From Oscillospiraceae bacterium (GTDB taxonomy: Bacteria > Bacillota > Clostridia > Oscillospirales > Ruminococcaceae), in contig JAEDLR010000029.1 of the NCBI GenBank assembly GCA_016295145.1, positions 1 through 23,704 on the forward strand: a stretch of 23,704 bases of DNA, given 5' to 3'. Below, one piece after another: positions 7,942-15,166 of the stretch. The notes under the pieces were generated by a model. The model had not been told where the DNA came from. It was given only the letters and a program-made list of their open reading frames with translations, and did not search any database. How positions within the stretch are numbered: the first letter of the stretch is position 1; each line of letters begins with the position of its first letter. A program made the translations under genes and the position numbers.

Positions 7942-8602
7942 ATTGCGACAGCTGCTCCCTTAGAAACAGCAGCAGCTTTTTCTCCTTGCGTGAAACCTGC
8001 ACCTGCGAAATACCCAGACGCTTTGCGGTCTCGGTTTGCGTAAGATTATGCGTATAGCGCAGATCCAATAATGTACGATCGGCTTCGGTTAACAGCGCAA
8101 GCACTTGATGCAATGCCATCCGATCTTGTATTGCCGTATCATGGGCTGCAACGGGCAGATCCATTTGCAGCTCACCATCCTCGGTATAGGCGGTAAGCGA
8201 TACCACAGGCTGCATGGCACAAAGTGCTTCGGCTGCATCGGCTTCGGATATCGAAAGTGCTTCTGCTACCATAGATACGGTCGGCTCGGTACCGTTCTCT
8301 CTGCGAATCCGCTCACAGACTTGTCCTGCCTTGAGCGAAAGCTCTTTGAGTCGGCGGCTGATTTTTACCGTTCCGCTGTCCCGGAACAACCGTCTGATCT
8401 CACCCATAATAACAGGGACTGCATATGTAGAAAAACACACGCCACGCCCGGCGTCAAAAGCCTTTGCTGCCTTTACCAATCCCACACAGCCTGCGGAATA
8501 CAACTCTTCATACTCCATACCGCGGTTACGGAACCGATTGGCGCACAGATACACCAATCCCAGGTGCTCCTCAGCGTTAATCTGTGGTTTCGTCTGTTGC
8601 AT
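7940..8602 (-). CDS. sigF: RNA polymerase sigma-F factor (SigF/SpoIIAC-like)
   Basis: The 220-residue sigma-70-family protein is of the SigF/SigG sporulation type. Region 2 is clear (NRGMEYEELYSAGCVGLVKAAKAFD, then FSTYAVPVIMGEIRRLFRDSG and KISRRLKELS). Region 4 ends the protein with the helix-turn-helix TQTETAKRLGISQVQVSRKEKKLL. It is slightly shorter than B. subtilis SigF (255) but has all regions expected. In Bacillus it drives early forespore genes and is held inactive by SpoIIAB. It is the last gene of spoIIAA-spoIIAB-sigF, its start overlapping spoIIAB by 26 bases. I see no good ribosome site, so translation is probably coupled. SigG is the main alternative, but gene order favours SigF. 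Confidence 0.92.
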   Translation of the reverse strand: MQQTKPQINAEEHLGLVYLCANRFRNRGMEYEELYSAGCVGLVKAAKAFDAGRGVCFSTYAVPVIMGEIRRLFRDSGTVKISRRLKELSLKAGQVCERIRRENGTEPTVSMVAEALSISEADAAEALCAMQPVVSLTAYTEDGELQMDLPVAAHDTAIQDRMALHQVLALLTEADRTLLDLRYTHNLTQTETAKRLGISQVQVSRKEKKLLLFLREQLSQ

Positions 8603-9026
8603 GACACATTTTTTTGCGCATGGTAACGGTCGTCCCCTTCCCCGGTTTGCTGCGCACGGAAAGCCGATCGGTAAAGCTTTGCATCACTGTAAAGCCAAGA
8701 CCAGCCCTCTCCTCGGCAGGGGCACTGGAATACAACGGCTCCATGGCTTTGGGAATGTCTTCAATACCGCAGCCTCTGTCTGTGATACGCACATAGATGA
8801 CGGCGTCAGGCAACAAGCGAACGGTAATACCGACTACGCCCTCCCGATTCCGATATCCGTGCACAATGCAGTTCGTCACCGCCTCGGAAACCGCAGTACG
8901 CAGATCGGCAAGATCCTCTACGGTAGGATTCAACTGTGCAGCAAAGGCACAGACCATGGTACGGGCAAAGCTTTCGTTTTCGGAACGAGCAGGAAATGTA
9001 CATTTCAATTCATTGAGTGTACGCAT
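8577..9026 (-). CDS. spoIIAB: Anti-sigma F factor and kinase SpoIIAB
   Basis: The 149-residue GHKL-fold ATPase binds and silences sigma-F and phosphorylates SpoIIAA. Visible elements: the NESFAR segment at 17-22, which in Bacillus contacts sigma-F and SpoIIAA; the N-box SEAVTNCIVHGY with E48 and N52; the G1 box DRGCGIED (83-90); and the G2 box GLGFTVM (109-115). Length is near the Bacillus protein (146). A strong AAAGGAGGT site (9045-9037) lies 10 bases upstream of the ATG, within the end of spoIIAA, which it overlaps by 17 bases. The catalytic motifs are intact. Confidence 0.95.
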   Translation of the reverse strand: MRTLNELKCTFPARSENESFARTMVCAFAAQLNPTVEDLADLRTAVSEAVTNCIVHGYRNREGVVGITVRLLPDAVIYVRITDRGCGIEDIPKAMEPLYSSAPAEERAGLGFTVMQSFTDRLSVRSKPGKGTTVTMRKKMCHATDETTD

Positions 9027-9363
9027 TGGCTGCTACACCTCCTTTATGCGTCTTTTGATTGCTGCGGATCACGGCAAGACGGTCGATCCCCGAAATACGC
9101 AGCACCTTGCGGATATGTGCTGATGGGTTGTGAATCTCCAGCACACCGCCATATTCTTCCATCAAGCGTGAACGGCCCATAATGAATCCGATGCCCGAAC
9201 TGTCCATGAATGTGACACGGGAAAAATCCAGAATCAACAGTGGAGGCAACTGTTCTCTGACAGCGAAATCCACGGTTTCTCTGATCTCTTTAACATGATG
9301 ATGGTCCAATTCGCCGCCGAGAAAGACTGTCAGTTTCTGCGGTTCCTGTTTCAGCTCCACCAT
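9010..9363 (-). CDS. spoIIAA: Anti-sigma F factor antagonist SpoIIAA
   Basis: The 117-residue STAS-domain protein, when unphosphorylated, releases sigma-F from SpoIIAB. The switch motif FMDSSGIGFIMGR is present; S56 corresponds to the phosphorylated Ser58 of B. subtilis. The start at 9363 (MVELKQEPQKLTV) is chosen over a frame extending to 9474. It matches the family N-terminus and has AAAGGA 10 bases upstream. It is the first gene of the spoIIA operon. In Bacillus this operon uses a sigma-H promoter; I do not find a convincing sigma-H or sigma-A promoter upstream. Confidence 0.93.
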   Translation of the reverse strand: MVELKQEPQKLTVFLGGELDHHHVKEIRETVDFAVREQLPPLLILDFSRVTFMDSSGIGFIMGRSRLMEEYGGVLEIHNPSAHIRKVLRISGIDRLAVIRSNQKTHKGGVAANAYTQ

Positions 9364-9472
9364 AATCGTTTGTTCCTTTCTGCTCTCTATGTAATAAGCC
9401 ACAGCATGGCTGCGCTGCTTGTCCGCATTGCAGATATACCGTATGCTATGTCTATTGTAACTCATCACATAC

Positions 9473-9517
9473 AAAAAATATGTCGAACGCGGTTGTGGCG
9501 TTCGACTTTTTTCTTTT
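9473..9517. terminator. Isolated bidirectional intrinsic terminator
   Basis: A perfect 9-bp stem, GTCGAACGC (9482-9490) and GCGTTCGAC (9498-9506), has a 7-base loop and is followed by TTTTTTCTTTT on the plus strand. The minus strand also gives a T-rich run (TATTTTTT) after the stem. No obvious gene ends here in either direction. It may end antisense transcription from the spoIIA region, or a short unannotated RNA. Confidence 0.8.
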
Positions 9518-9659
9518 CATGATTGCGGCAATCCATATTTGCCATCGCATAGGGGTCTTTCCGTTATTCCATACGCATAAAATCATGGGTTTACAGATTG
9601 GTATCATACCATGTCTGTGGATTCTGTGCCCCATTGCACCCTGCGGTCACTGAGTCTCA

Positions 9660-9688
9660 TTGACCTTTCATCTATAATATGATATAAT
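9660..9688 (+). promoter_or_regulatory. Promoter of the exonuclease gene
   Basis: TTGACC (9660-9665) and TATAAT (9683-9688) are 17 bases apart, and the transcript would begin about 30 bases before the start codon. Confidence 0.8.
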
Positions 9689-9723
9689 AAACTTGTACTC
9701 TACCACGCAAGGAGTGAAACGGT

Positions 9724-10260
9724 ATGGCTGTATACATCGTATTCGATGTGGAAACCCCCAACAGGGCAAATGATCGTATAAGTGCCATCGGTATCTCTGC
9801 CATCAAGGATCGCAAGATCGTTGCAGACTACTATTCGCTGGTTGACCCCGAAACCCATTTTGATTCTTTCAACACCCAACTCACGGGCATCAGTACGGAA
9901 ACCGTCAGGGGTGCCCCAAACTTTGCAATGCTTTGGCAGCAGATAGAACCGATCATGAACAAGGGCATACTGGTTGCCCATAACGCTGTCTTTGATATGA
10001 GCGTACTCCATGCGTGCCTGAGAAGTTACGGCATCGCCTGGAAGCCGACTGCGGAATATCTGTGTACGGTGCAGATCGGCAGGCGTGTACTGCCGAATAT
10101 GCGGCACAATCTGAATGTGATGTGCGAATACTACGGCATCGCGCTCAACCATCACCGTGCGGACAGCGATAGCCATGCCTGCGCGGAGATCCTGCTGCGG
10201 TATATGGAAAGCGGAGTGGATGTGAGCAAATATATCAAACAATACAGGCTCATTCCCTAA
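9724..10260 (+). CDS. DEDDh 3'-5' exonuclease (DnaQ/epsilon-like)
   Basis: The 178-residue single-domain nuclease carries all DEDDh residues: D8 and E10 in FDVETPN, D91 in VAHNAVFD, and H144 and D149 in HHRADSDSHA. It resembles the proofreading domain of DNA polymerase III (DnaQ or the PolC insert) and stand-alone exonucleases that trim DNA or RNA 3' ends. There is no polymerase or UvrC-like fusion, so the substrate is open. The ATG has AAGGAG (9709-9714) 9 bases upstream and a clear promoter. No terminator is visible in the 63 bases before the next promoter. Confidence 0.9.
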   Translation: MAVYIVFDVETPNRANDRISAIGISAIKDRKIVADYYSLVDPETHFDSFNTQLTGISTETVRGAPNFAMLWQQIEPIMNKGILVAHNAVFDMSVLHACLRSYGIAWKPTAEYLCTVQIGRRVLPNMRHNLNVMCEYYGIALNHHRADSDSHACAEILLRYMESGVDVSKYIKQYRLIP

Positions 10261-10323
10261 TGTGAGGGAGATTATGCACGATATCTGGAATCCTTCCTTA
10301 CTACCAATCTGCAACGGCAGGCA

Positions 10324-10352
10324 TTGACGAAACCGCCGGAATGTGCTATAAT
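10324..10352 (+). promoter_or_regulatory. Promoter of the DUF5662/U32-like gene pair
   Basis: TTGACG (10324-10329) and TATAAT (10347-10352) are 17 bases apart, with TG-C just before the -10. Its position inside the upstream part of the open frame shows that translation must start downstream, at 10384. Confidence 0.85.
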
Positions 10353-10383
10353 TGAATCAAACATTCTGACGGAGGTGACCCGA

Positions 10384-10920
10384 TTGCATTTTGTTGCTCA
10401 CTTCAAAACGGTATGCAGACACCGTCATATGGTATTTCGACATTGCTGCCGCGCAGGAATTCCTCTGCAAGGTTTGCTGCATGACCTTTCCAAGTTCTCA
10501 GCTACCGAATTTCTGGCGGGAGCAAAATACTATCAGGGCACACGCAGCCCCAATGAGGCAGAACGCGAACAAAAAGGGTATTCCGCTGCATGGATGCACC
10601 ATAAAGGCAGAAATCGTCACCACTTTGAATTCTGGACGGATTATAATCCCAAAACCAAATGTATGGAGCCTGTTCCCATGCCCATGCGCTATATTGTTGA
10701 GATGTTCTGTGACCGTGTAGCGGCAAGCAAGGTATATCTTGGCGATGCCTACACTGACGCTGCTCCTCTTGCTTATTTCCAGCGCGGCAAACACATCCGT
10801 ACAGTACATCCGCGCACTGCTGCTGTATTGGAACACCTTCTGACGATGCTTGCGGAAGAAGGCGAAGCGAAAACCTTTGCACATATCCGTAAACATTGCT
10901 TAAAAAGTCACAGGGAGTGA
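10384..10920 (+). CDS. DUF5662 family protein
   Basis: The 178-residue protein has conserved His-rich segments: GLLHDLSKFSATEF (about 29-42), AWMHHKGRNRHHFEFW and MFCDRVAASKVYLGDAYTD, which I recognise as the DUF5662 family. The HD-like HDLSK motif and many histidines hint at a metal-dependent hydrolase, but this is inference; no activity is established. The start is a TTG at 10384, because GGAGGT (10371-10376) lies 7 bases upstream and the promoter occupies the more upstream codons. The next gene starts 4 bases after the stop and its ribosome site overlaps the end of this gene, so they are probably co-translated. Confidence 0.84.
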   Translation: MHFVAHFKTVCRHRHMVFRHCCRAGIPLQGLLHDLSKFSATEFLAGAKYYQGTRSPNEAEREQKGYSAAWMHHKGRNRHHFEFWTDYNPKTKCMEPVPMPMRYIVEMFCDRVAASKVYLGDAYTDAAPLAYFQRGKHIRTVHPRTAAVLEHLLTMLAEEGEAKTFAHIRKHCLKSHRE

Positions 10921-10924
10921 AAAA

Positions 10925-11860
10925 ATGAAGATCCGTTTCCATCTGCCGGGCTTTACCCGCAATTATCATCTGAATATGCTGTTGCTGCAGCTCATGGACG
11001 CCTATCCCGACGCGTTCCGTGACGATGTGGAGATTGCTTCGTTCTACGGTGATTTTCCACCTGCGCTCTGGAACGGCGGACGTTGCATGGGCGGCATTTA
11101 CAGCGAGGAGACCATGAAGTTCGTCATACAAAGTCTCAACGACAGAGGCATCTCGCTGCGCTACACCTTTACCAATCCCCTCATCAATCAGTCTCATCTG
11201 AAAGACAAGCACTGCAACCGTGCTCTGGCACTGGCACAGCGCGACGACAAGCTCAACGGCGTTATTGTAGTATCACCTGTGCTGGAAAAATACATTCGCA
11301 AGCAGTACCCGAACTATCAGTTTATCTCCTCTACCTGCAAGCAGCTAACGGATATGGATGCGCTCAAGGCGGAACTGGAAAAGAACTACGCACTGGTGGT
11401 GCTGGACTACAACTGGAACAATCAATGGGATAAACTGGAGAAGATGCCGCACAAAGACCGCATTGAGCTGCTGGTAAATGCGGTTTGCCCACCCAACTGC
11501 CAGAGAAGAAAGGCACACTATCAGCATCTTGCACGCACACAGATGCTATACTGCGAGCATTTGCAGCGCTACGGTACTTCGGTGCCGTTCCGGAATCCCG
11601 AAAACTTTGTTTGCCCCCATGCCAACGAGCATCATTACAACACTACAAAATTCAGTACGCATATCACGCCGGATGACCTGTTTACGCGCTATGTGGACAT
11701 GGGCTACCGCAATTTCAAGATCGAAGGGCGTGCGGCAAATCTGTTTAATGTCATGGAAGCATATATGTACTATCTGGTAAAGCCGGAACGACGGGATGAG
11801 ATCCGTTTGATCTATATGCTTTCGTTGCAGCAAAGCAAAATTCTCCGCGTCGATGAATAA
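10925..11860 (+). CDS. Peptidase U32-like protein with four clustered cysteines
   Basis: The 311-residue protein is not a standard family member I can name, but it ends with a FKIEGRAANLFNVMEAYMYYL segment (264-284) very like the KIEGR motif of peptidase family U32. Residues 83-165 look like part of a TIM barrel (FTNPLI, GVIVVSP, FISST, ALVVLDYNW). Cysteines 188, 192, 210 and 230 form C-x3-C-x17-C-x19-C, which could hold an iron-sulfur cluster as in U32 tRNA/rRNA hydroxylation (TrhP/RlhA) and ubiquinone (UbiU/UbiV) proteins. The ATG has AGGGAG (10912-10917) 7 bases upstream and follows the DUF5662 gene after 4 bases. Function is unknown; RNA modification or an O2-independent hydroxylation is a guess from the family. 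Confidence 0.68.
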   Translation: MKIRFHLPGFTRNYHLNMLLLQLMDAYPDAFRDDVEIASFYGDFPPALWNGGRCMGGIYSEETMKFVIQSLNDRGISLRYTFTNPLINQSHLKDKHCNRALALAQRDDKLNGVIVVSPVLEKYIRKQYPNYQFISSTCKQLTDMDALKAELEKNYALVVLDYNWNNQWDKLEKMPHKDRIELLVNAVCPPNCQRRKAHYQHLARTQMLYCEHLQRYGTSVPFRNPENFVCPHANEHHYNTTKFSTHITPDDLFTRYVDMGYRNFKIEGRAANLFNVMEAYMYYLVKPERRDEIRLIYMLSLQQSKILRVDE

Positions 11861-11893
11861 AACTGTATAAAACGACTAAATCGGCGTGTTTGC

Positions 11894-11922
11894 TTGACAA
11901 ATCCCGTAAAACGTGATACAAT
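11894..11922 (+). promoter_or_regulatory. Promoter of the attenuated leader and methyltransferase
   Basis: TTGACA (11894-11899) and TACAAT (11917-11922) are 17 bases apart, with TG one base before the -10 (extended -10). Transcription should start near 11929, leaving a short leader before the ribosome site at 11941-11947. Confidence 0.88.
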
Positions 11923-11955
11923 ATCAGTGTAGAATTGTATGAAGGGATGGTTTTT

Positions 11956-12012
11956 ATGAACGCATTTTCTCTACTGCTGTGCGTCCTGCGACTTACGGTC
12001 TTGTTATCGTAG
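11956..12012 (+). CDS. Leu-rich leader peptide (18 residues)
   Basis: The short frame encodes MNAFSLLLCVLRLTVLLS, with seven leucines specified by mixed codons (CTA, CTG, CTT, TTG, TTA). It is preceded by GAAGGGA (11941-11947), 8 bases before the ATG, and lies just downstream of a strong promoter. Its stop codon is inside the left strand of the proposed antiterminator, the geometry expected for a regulatory leader. Two readings are possible: drug-dependent ribosome stalling, as in erm or cat leaders, or stalling on low charged Leu-tRNA. It has no clear match to the leader peptides I know. Confidence 0.7.
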   Translation: MNAFSLLLCVLRLTVLLS

Positions 12013-12080
12013 GTCTCCTTCGTTGTGCGCAAAAGCAGTTTAGAGAGTGCATCTTGAACAACCGCTTTCTTTTGTAAATC

Positions 12081-12122
12081 AACGGTGGAGAGCCTAGGCT
12101 TTCCACCGTTTTTTTGTTTTTT
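12081..12122 (+). terminator. Intrinsic terminator inside the methyltransferase leader
   Basis: Left arm 12081-12093 (AACGGTGGAGAGC) pairs with right arm 12098-12110 (GCTTTCCACCGTT) with one G-U, closing a tight CTAG loop, and is followed by runs of T (to 12115 and 12117-12122). It lies between the leader ORF and the methyltransferase, 24 bases before the start codon, so full-length transcription must read through it. Confidence 0.9.
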
Positions 12123-12145
12123 CAATATAAGTGAAAGGATGGTAT

Positions 12146-12874
12146 ATGAACGAGGAAAAATTCACCAGCAAGGCTGACTTGTACGACAAATACCGCCCGT
12201 CATATCCGATGGCACTGATAGACTTCCTTTGGGATAAAACACACGCCGAAACGATTGCAGACATCGGCGCGGGAACCGGCATTTTCACCAAATGTCTGTG
12301 TACAAAACCTTGGAAGGTCATTGCCGTTGAACCCAACAGCGATATGTCCGGGATACTTCGTGCCAATCTTTCAGATGTAGAGATCGTGAACGCCTCCGCT
12401 GAAAATACCAGTATTCGCTCCGGCAGTATCGGCATGGTGACAGCGGCGCAGGCATTTCACTGGTTCAACAGAGAACAGTTTGCCCGTGAGTGCAAAAGGA
12501 TATTGACCCCTGAGGGCGGGGTTGCCCTGATCTGGAATACCCGTACTGTAACCGATATGCAGACAGAACGCAATCAAATCTTTCTGCGCCATACGGGGGT
12601 ATATGATTCAGTAAAGGGCAACCACAACGGCAGCGACCGATTTTCACCGGAAGGGTATTTTTCCGAATTGACACAGATCCGCTTCTTAAATCGTATGGAA
12701 ATGGATTGTGAACAGTACGTCGGTTGCGAGATGTCACGGTCTTATGCCCCCAAAAATGGAACACCCGTTTACGAAGCGATGGAACACGACCTGGCCCTGC
12801 TGTTCCAAAAATATGAGCAAGGCGGAAAGGTCTCCATTGAATACGAAACAGAATGCTTTTTAGGCAAATTTTAA
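12146..12874 (+). CDS. Class I SAM-dependent methyltransferase
   Basis: The 242-residue enzyme has a Rossmann methyltransferase core: motif I IADIGAGTGIF (37-47), the acidic strand VIAVEPN (58-64), and AAQAFHWF as the motif IV region. The opening KADLYDKYRPSYP is common in Methyltransf_11-type small-molecule methyltransferases. It lacks the NPPF/NPPY of N-methylating enzymes and the motifs of Erm proteins, so an rRNA target is not indicated; the substrate is unknown. ATG 12146 is chosen (GAAAGGA at 12133-12139, 6 bases upstream) over an in-frame GTG at 12131. Expression depends on passing the upstream attenuator. The next gene starts 20 bases after the stop with no terminator between. Confidence 0.85.
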   Translation: MNEEKFTSKADLYDKYRPSYPMALIDFLWDKTHAETIADIGAGTGIFTKCLCTKPWKVIAVEPNSDMSGILRANLSDVEIVNASAENTSIRSGSIGMVTAAQAFHWFNREQFARECKRILTPEGGVALIWNTRTVTDMQTERNQIFLRHTGVYDSVKGNHNGSDRFSPEGYFSELTQIRFLNRMEMDCEQYVGCEMSRSYAPKNGTPVYEAMEHDLALLFQKYEQGGKVSIEYETECFLGKF

Positions 12875-12894
12875 TATTTCAGGAGGATATTCAT

Positions 12895-13464
12895 ATGCAA
12901 ATCATCAATGAGATAGCAGCCCGTATCCGGGAACTGCGCGAAGCCTGTGATTATACCGCAGAACAGCTTGCTGCGGAACTGGGCGTTTCCCCTGCCGTAT
13001 ACAACGCCTACGAAACGGACGGTGATTTTCCCATCAGCGTCATTTATGAGATTGCCAATAAGTTCAATGTAGATTTTAATGAGCTGGTAACCGGCGAGCC
13101 GAGCCGACTGGATACCTACCACATCGTTCGCAGCGGCGAGGGCAGAAGCATCAGCCGTTTTGATGGCTACCGGTTCAAGGATCTTGCATTTCGTTATGCG
13201 GATAAGATCATGCAGCCGCTGCTGGTGACGCTCTCACCCACCGATGAGCCTGCTGCACTGGTAACCCACAGCGGTCAGGAATTCAATTATGTACTGCAGG
13301 GCTCCATCGCGCTGACCTTTGACAATCAGACGATGATTCTCAACGCAGGCGACTGCATTTACTTTAATCCCATGCACCCCCACGGTCAGCGTTGCGCTAG
13401 TGACACCGATGCTACTTTTCTGACCATGATCGCTGAATATCCAAAAACAAGGAGTGAATCATAA
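12895..13464 (+). CDS. XRE-family regulator with C-terminal cupin domain
   Basis: The 189-residue protein has an N-terminal helix-turn-helix (about 8-65: IRELREACDYTAEQLAAELG, then VSPAVYNAYETDGDFP). A C-terminal cupin (about 105-185) carries HSGQEFNYVLQGSIAL, GDCIYFNPMHPHG and metal-type histidines (H125, H163). Such proteins bind DNA through the HTH and sense a small ligand through the cupin. It overlaps the next gene by one base (TAATG), so it very probably regulates the acyl-CoA synthetase genes downstream. The ATG at 12895 is set by AGGAGG (12881-12886), 8 bases upstream; a longer frame would run into the methyltransferase. No separate promoter is evident. Confidence 0.9.
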   Translation: MQIINEIAARIRELREACDYTAEQLAAELGVSPAVYNAYETDGDFPISVIYEIANKFNVDFNELVTGEPSRLDTYHIVRSGEGRSISRFDGYRFKDLAFRYADKIMQPLLVTLSPTDEPAALVTHSGQEFNYVLQGSIALTFDNQTMILNAGDCIYFNPMHPHGQRCASDTDATFLTMIAEYPKTRSES

Positions 13465-15137
13465 TGCTGTTAGATCGGTTTCTTCCCAGAATTGAGTTTG
13501 ATTCTTATGAGGACTTCAAGGAAAACTATCGTGTGAATGTGCCGGAGGACTTCAACTTTGGCTTTGATATCGTAGATGCATGGGCTGAGCAGGAGCCTGA
13601 CAAAAAGGCACTACTGTGGCTGAGCCCTGAGAAGGAAGAAAAAACCTTTACCTTTACTGATATCTCAAAACTTTCCAACCGTGCCTGCAACTATTTTCAG
13701 AGCATCGGGCTGAAAAAGGGCGATGTGGTGCTGCTGCTCCTGCGCCGCCGCTGGGAATACTGGGTGATCGCCACTGCACTGCATAAAATGGGTATCATCC
13801 TGATTCCCGGTAACCTGCTGTTCACCCAAAAGGATATCACATACCGCGGCAACATGGCAGGCATTTCTGCGATCTTCTGCTGTGATGACGCCTATGTTCG
13901 CACACAGGTTGCAGCTGCCGCACCCGAAATCGAAACACTGCGTAAGTTGATTGCTGTGGCAGAGCCCCACGAGGGATGGGATTTCTTCACAGAGGAAATC
14001 GCAAAATATCCTGACACCTTCCCACGCCCCGCAGGTGATGCGGCAACCCATTGGGACGAAACCGCAATCATCTACTTTACATCGGGCTCAACCGGTATGC
14101 CCAAGATGGTCTGCCATAACCACGCGCACCCGTTGGGTCACATCGTAACGGCAAAATACTGGCATCAGGTGCAGGAAAACAAACTGCATATGTCCATTTC
14201 CGATTCCGGTTGGGCAAAGTTCGGCTGGGGCAAGATCTACGGTCAGTGGATCTGCGGTGCAACGATCTTCTGCTACGATTTCATCGGCAGATTCGATGCC
14301 AAGGATATTCTGGAGGTCATCAGCAAGTATCGCATCACCACCTTCTGCGCGCCGCCTACCATGTATCGCTTTATGCTGCAAGAGGATATGACCAAATACG
14401 ACCTCTCCTCCATTGTAAATTTCTGCAATGCAGGCGAGCCGCTGAATCCTGAAGTGTTCAACCGCATTTATGAGCTAACAGGCAAAAAGATGCGCGAGGG
14501 CTTCGGGCAGACAGAGGGCACCGTTCTGTTGGCGAACTTCCCATGGATCGACCCCAAGCCCGGTTCTACCGGCAAGCCCTCTCCCCTGTACAATATCCAT
14601 TTGCTGCGTGCCGACGGAACCGAGGCAGAGGATGGCGAAGAAGGCACCATCATGATCTGCGATATTGACCAGAAACGCCCCACCGGTCTGTTCACCAACT
14701 ACTACAAGAATCCCGAATTGACCGAAGCCGTACTGGGCGGAAAGAATTATGATACCGGCGATGTGGCATGGAAAGATTCCAACGGCTACTACTGGTTTGT
14801 CGGCAGAAATGACGATGTCATTAAATGCTCCGGCTACCGTATCGGCCCCTTTGAGGTGGAAAGCGCACTGCTTACGCACCCTGCGGTAGTGGAATCTGCC
14901 ATTACAGGTGCACCCGACCCCATCAGAGGTCAGGTCGTAAAGGCAACGATCGTGTTGGCAGAGGGCTATACCCCCTCCCCCGAACGGACCAAGGAATTCC
15001 AGAATCATGTCAAAAAAGCGACTGCGCCGTATAAATATCCCCGCATCATTGAATATGTTGACGAACTGCCCAAGACCCTTGGCGGTAAGATCAAGCGCGC
15101 AGAGATTCGTAAGTCAAACGAATCTGCTGGTAAGTAA
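13464..15137 (+). CDS. Acyl-CoA synthetase (AMP-forming, acetyl/medium-chain type)
   Basis: The 557-residue ANL-superfamily adenylating enzyme should activate a carboxylic acid with ATP and join it to CoA. Core motifs: phosphate loop FTSGSTGMPKM (205-215), GFGQTEGT (346-353), YDTGD (429-433), the hinge region VGRNDDVIKCSGYRIGPFEVES (446-467) and the catalytic lysine K542 in LGGKIKR. The domain style (WYRVN-like start NYRVNVPEDFNFGFD) is that of medium-chain/acetyl-CoA-synthetase-like ligases; the acid is not predictable. It starts on the stop codon of the regulator gene (AAGGAG site at 13449-13454) and is followed after 29 bases by a second ligase. Confidence 0.92.
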   Translation: MLLDRFLPRIEFDSYEDFKENYRVNVPEDFNFGFDIVDAWAEQEPDKKALLWLSPEKEEKTFTFTDISKLSNRACNYFQSIGLKKGDVVLLLLRRRWEYWVIATALHKMGIILIPGNLLFTQKDITYRGNMAGISAIFCCDDAYVRTQVAAAAPEIETLRKLIAVAEPHEGWDFFTEEIAKYPDTFPRPAGDAATHWDETAIIYFTSGSTGMPKMVCHNHAHPLGHIVTAKYWHQVQENKLHMSISDSGWAKFGWGKIYGQWICGATIFCYDFIGRFDAKDILEVISKYRITTFCAPPTMYRFMLQEDMTKYDLSSIVNFCNAGEPLNPEVFNRIYELTGKKMREGFGQTEGTVLLANFPWIDPKPGSTGKPSPLYNIHLLRADGTEAEDGEEGTIMICDIDQKRPTGLFTNYYKNPELTEAVLGGKNYDTGDVAWKDSNGYYWFVGRNDDVIKCSGYRIGPFEVESALLTHPAVVESAITGAPDPIRGQVVKATIVLAEGYTPSPERTKEFQNHVKKATAPYKYPRIIEYVDELPKTLGGKIKRAEIRKSNESAGK

Positions 15138-15166
15138 GCAACACATATCAGGAAAGGAAATGGTAT

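Larger units (their letters stand above)
9364..9723. other. Non-coding region between spoIIAA and the exonuclease gene
   Basis: This 360-base divergent region holds the spoIIAA ribosome site, an isolated terminator hairpin (9473-9517) and the exonuclease promoter (9660-9688). A 60-codon open frame on the minus strand (9634-9452) crosses the hairpin, lacks a ribosome site and looks spurious. A weak minus-strand -10-like TACAAT at 9459-9454 has no matching -35. The stretch 9520-9655 shows nothing I can name. Confidence 0.6.
11929..12122 (+). promoter_or_regulatory. Ribosome-mediated transcription attenuator upstream of a methyltransferase
   Basis: About 190 bases of leader RNA contain a short leader ORF and two competing structures. 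The terminator uses 12081-12094 as its left arm. An alternative helix pairs 12010-12018 with 12087-12096 (nine pairs, G12092 bulged), taking up the terminator's left arm; its left strand contains the leader stop codon (TAG 12010-12012). An internal hairpin (about 12021-12064, with CGTTG/CAACcG and TGCGC/GTGCA) brings the arms together. A ribosome finishing the leader would cover the left strand and allow termination. A ribosome stalled earlier would leave it free and allow readthrough. The inducer cannot be read from the sequence. Confidence 0.72.

Noticed and set aside
9452..9634. 60-codon minus-strand frame upstream of spoIIAA
   Set aside because: It crosses the terminator hairpin, has no ribosome site and no protein-like composition.
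10324..10383. Longer N-terminus for the DUF5662 protein
   Set aside because: The region is the promoter itself; a ribosome site points to the TTG at 10384.
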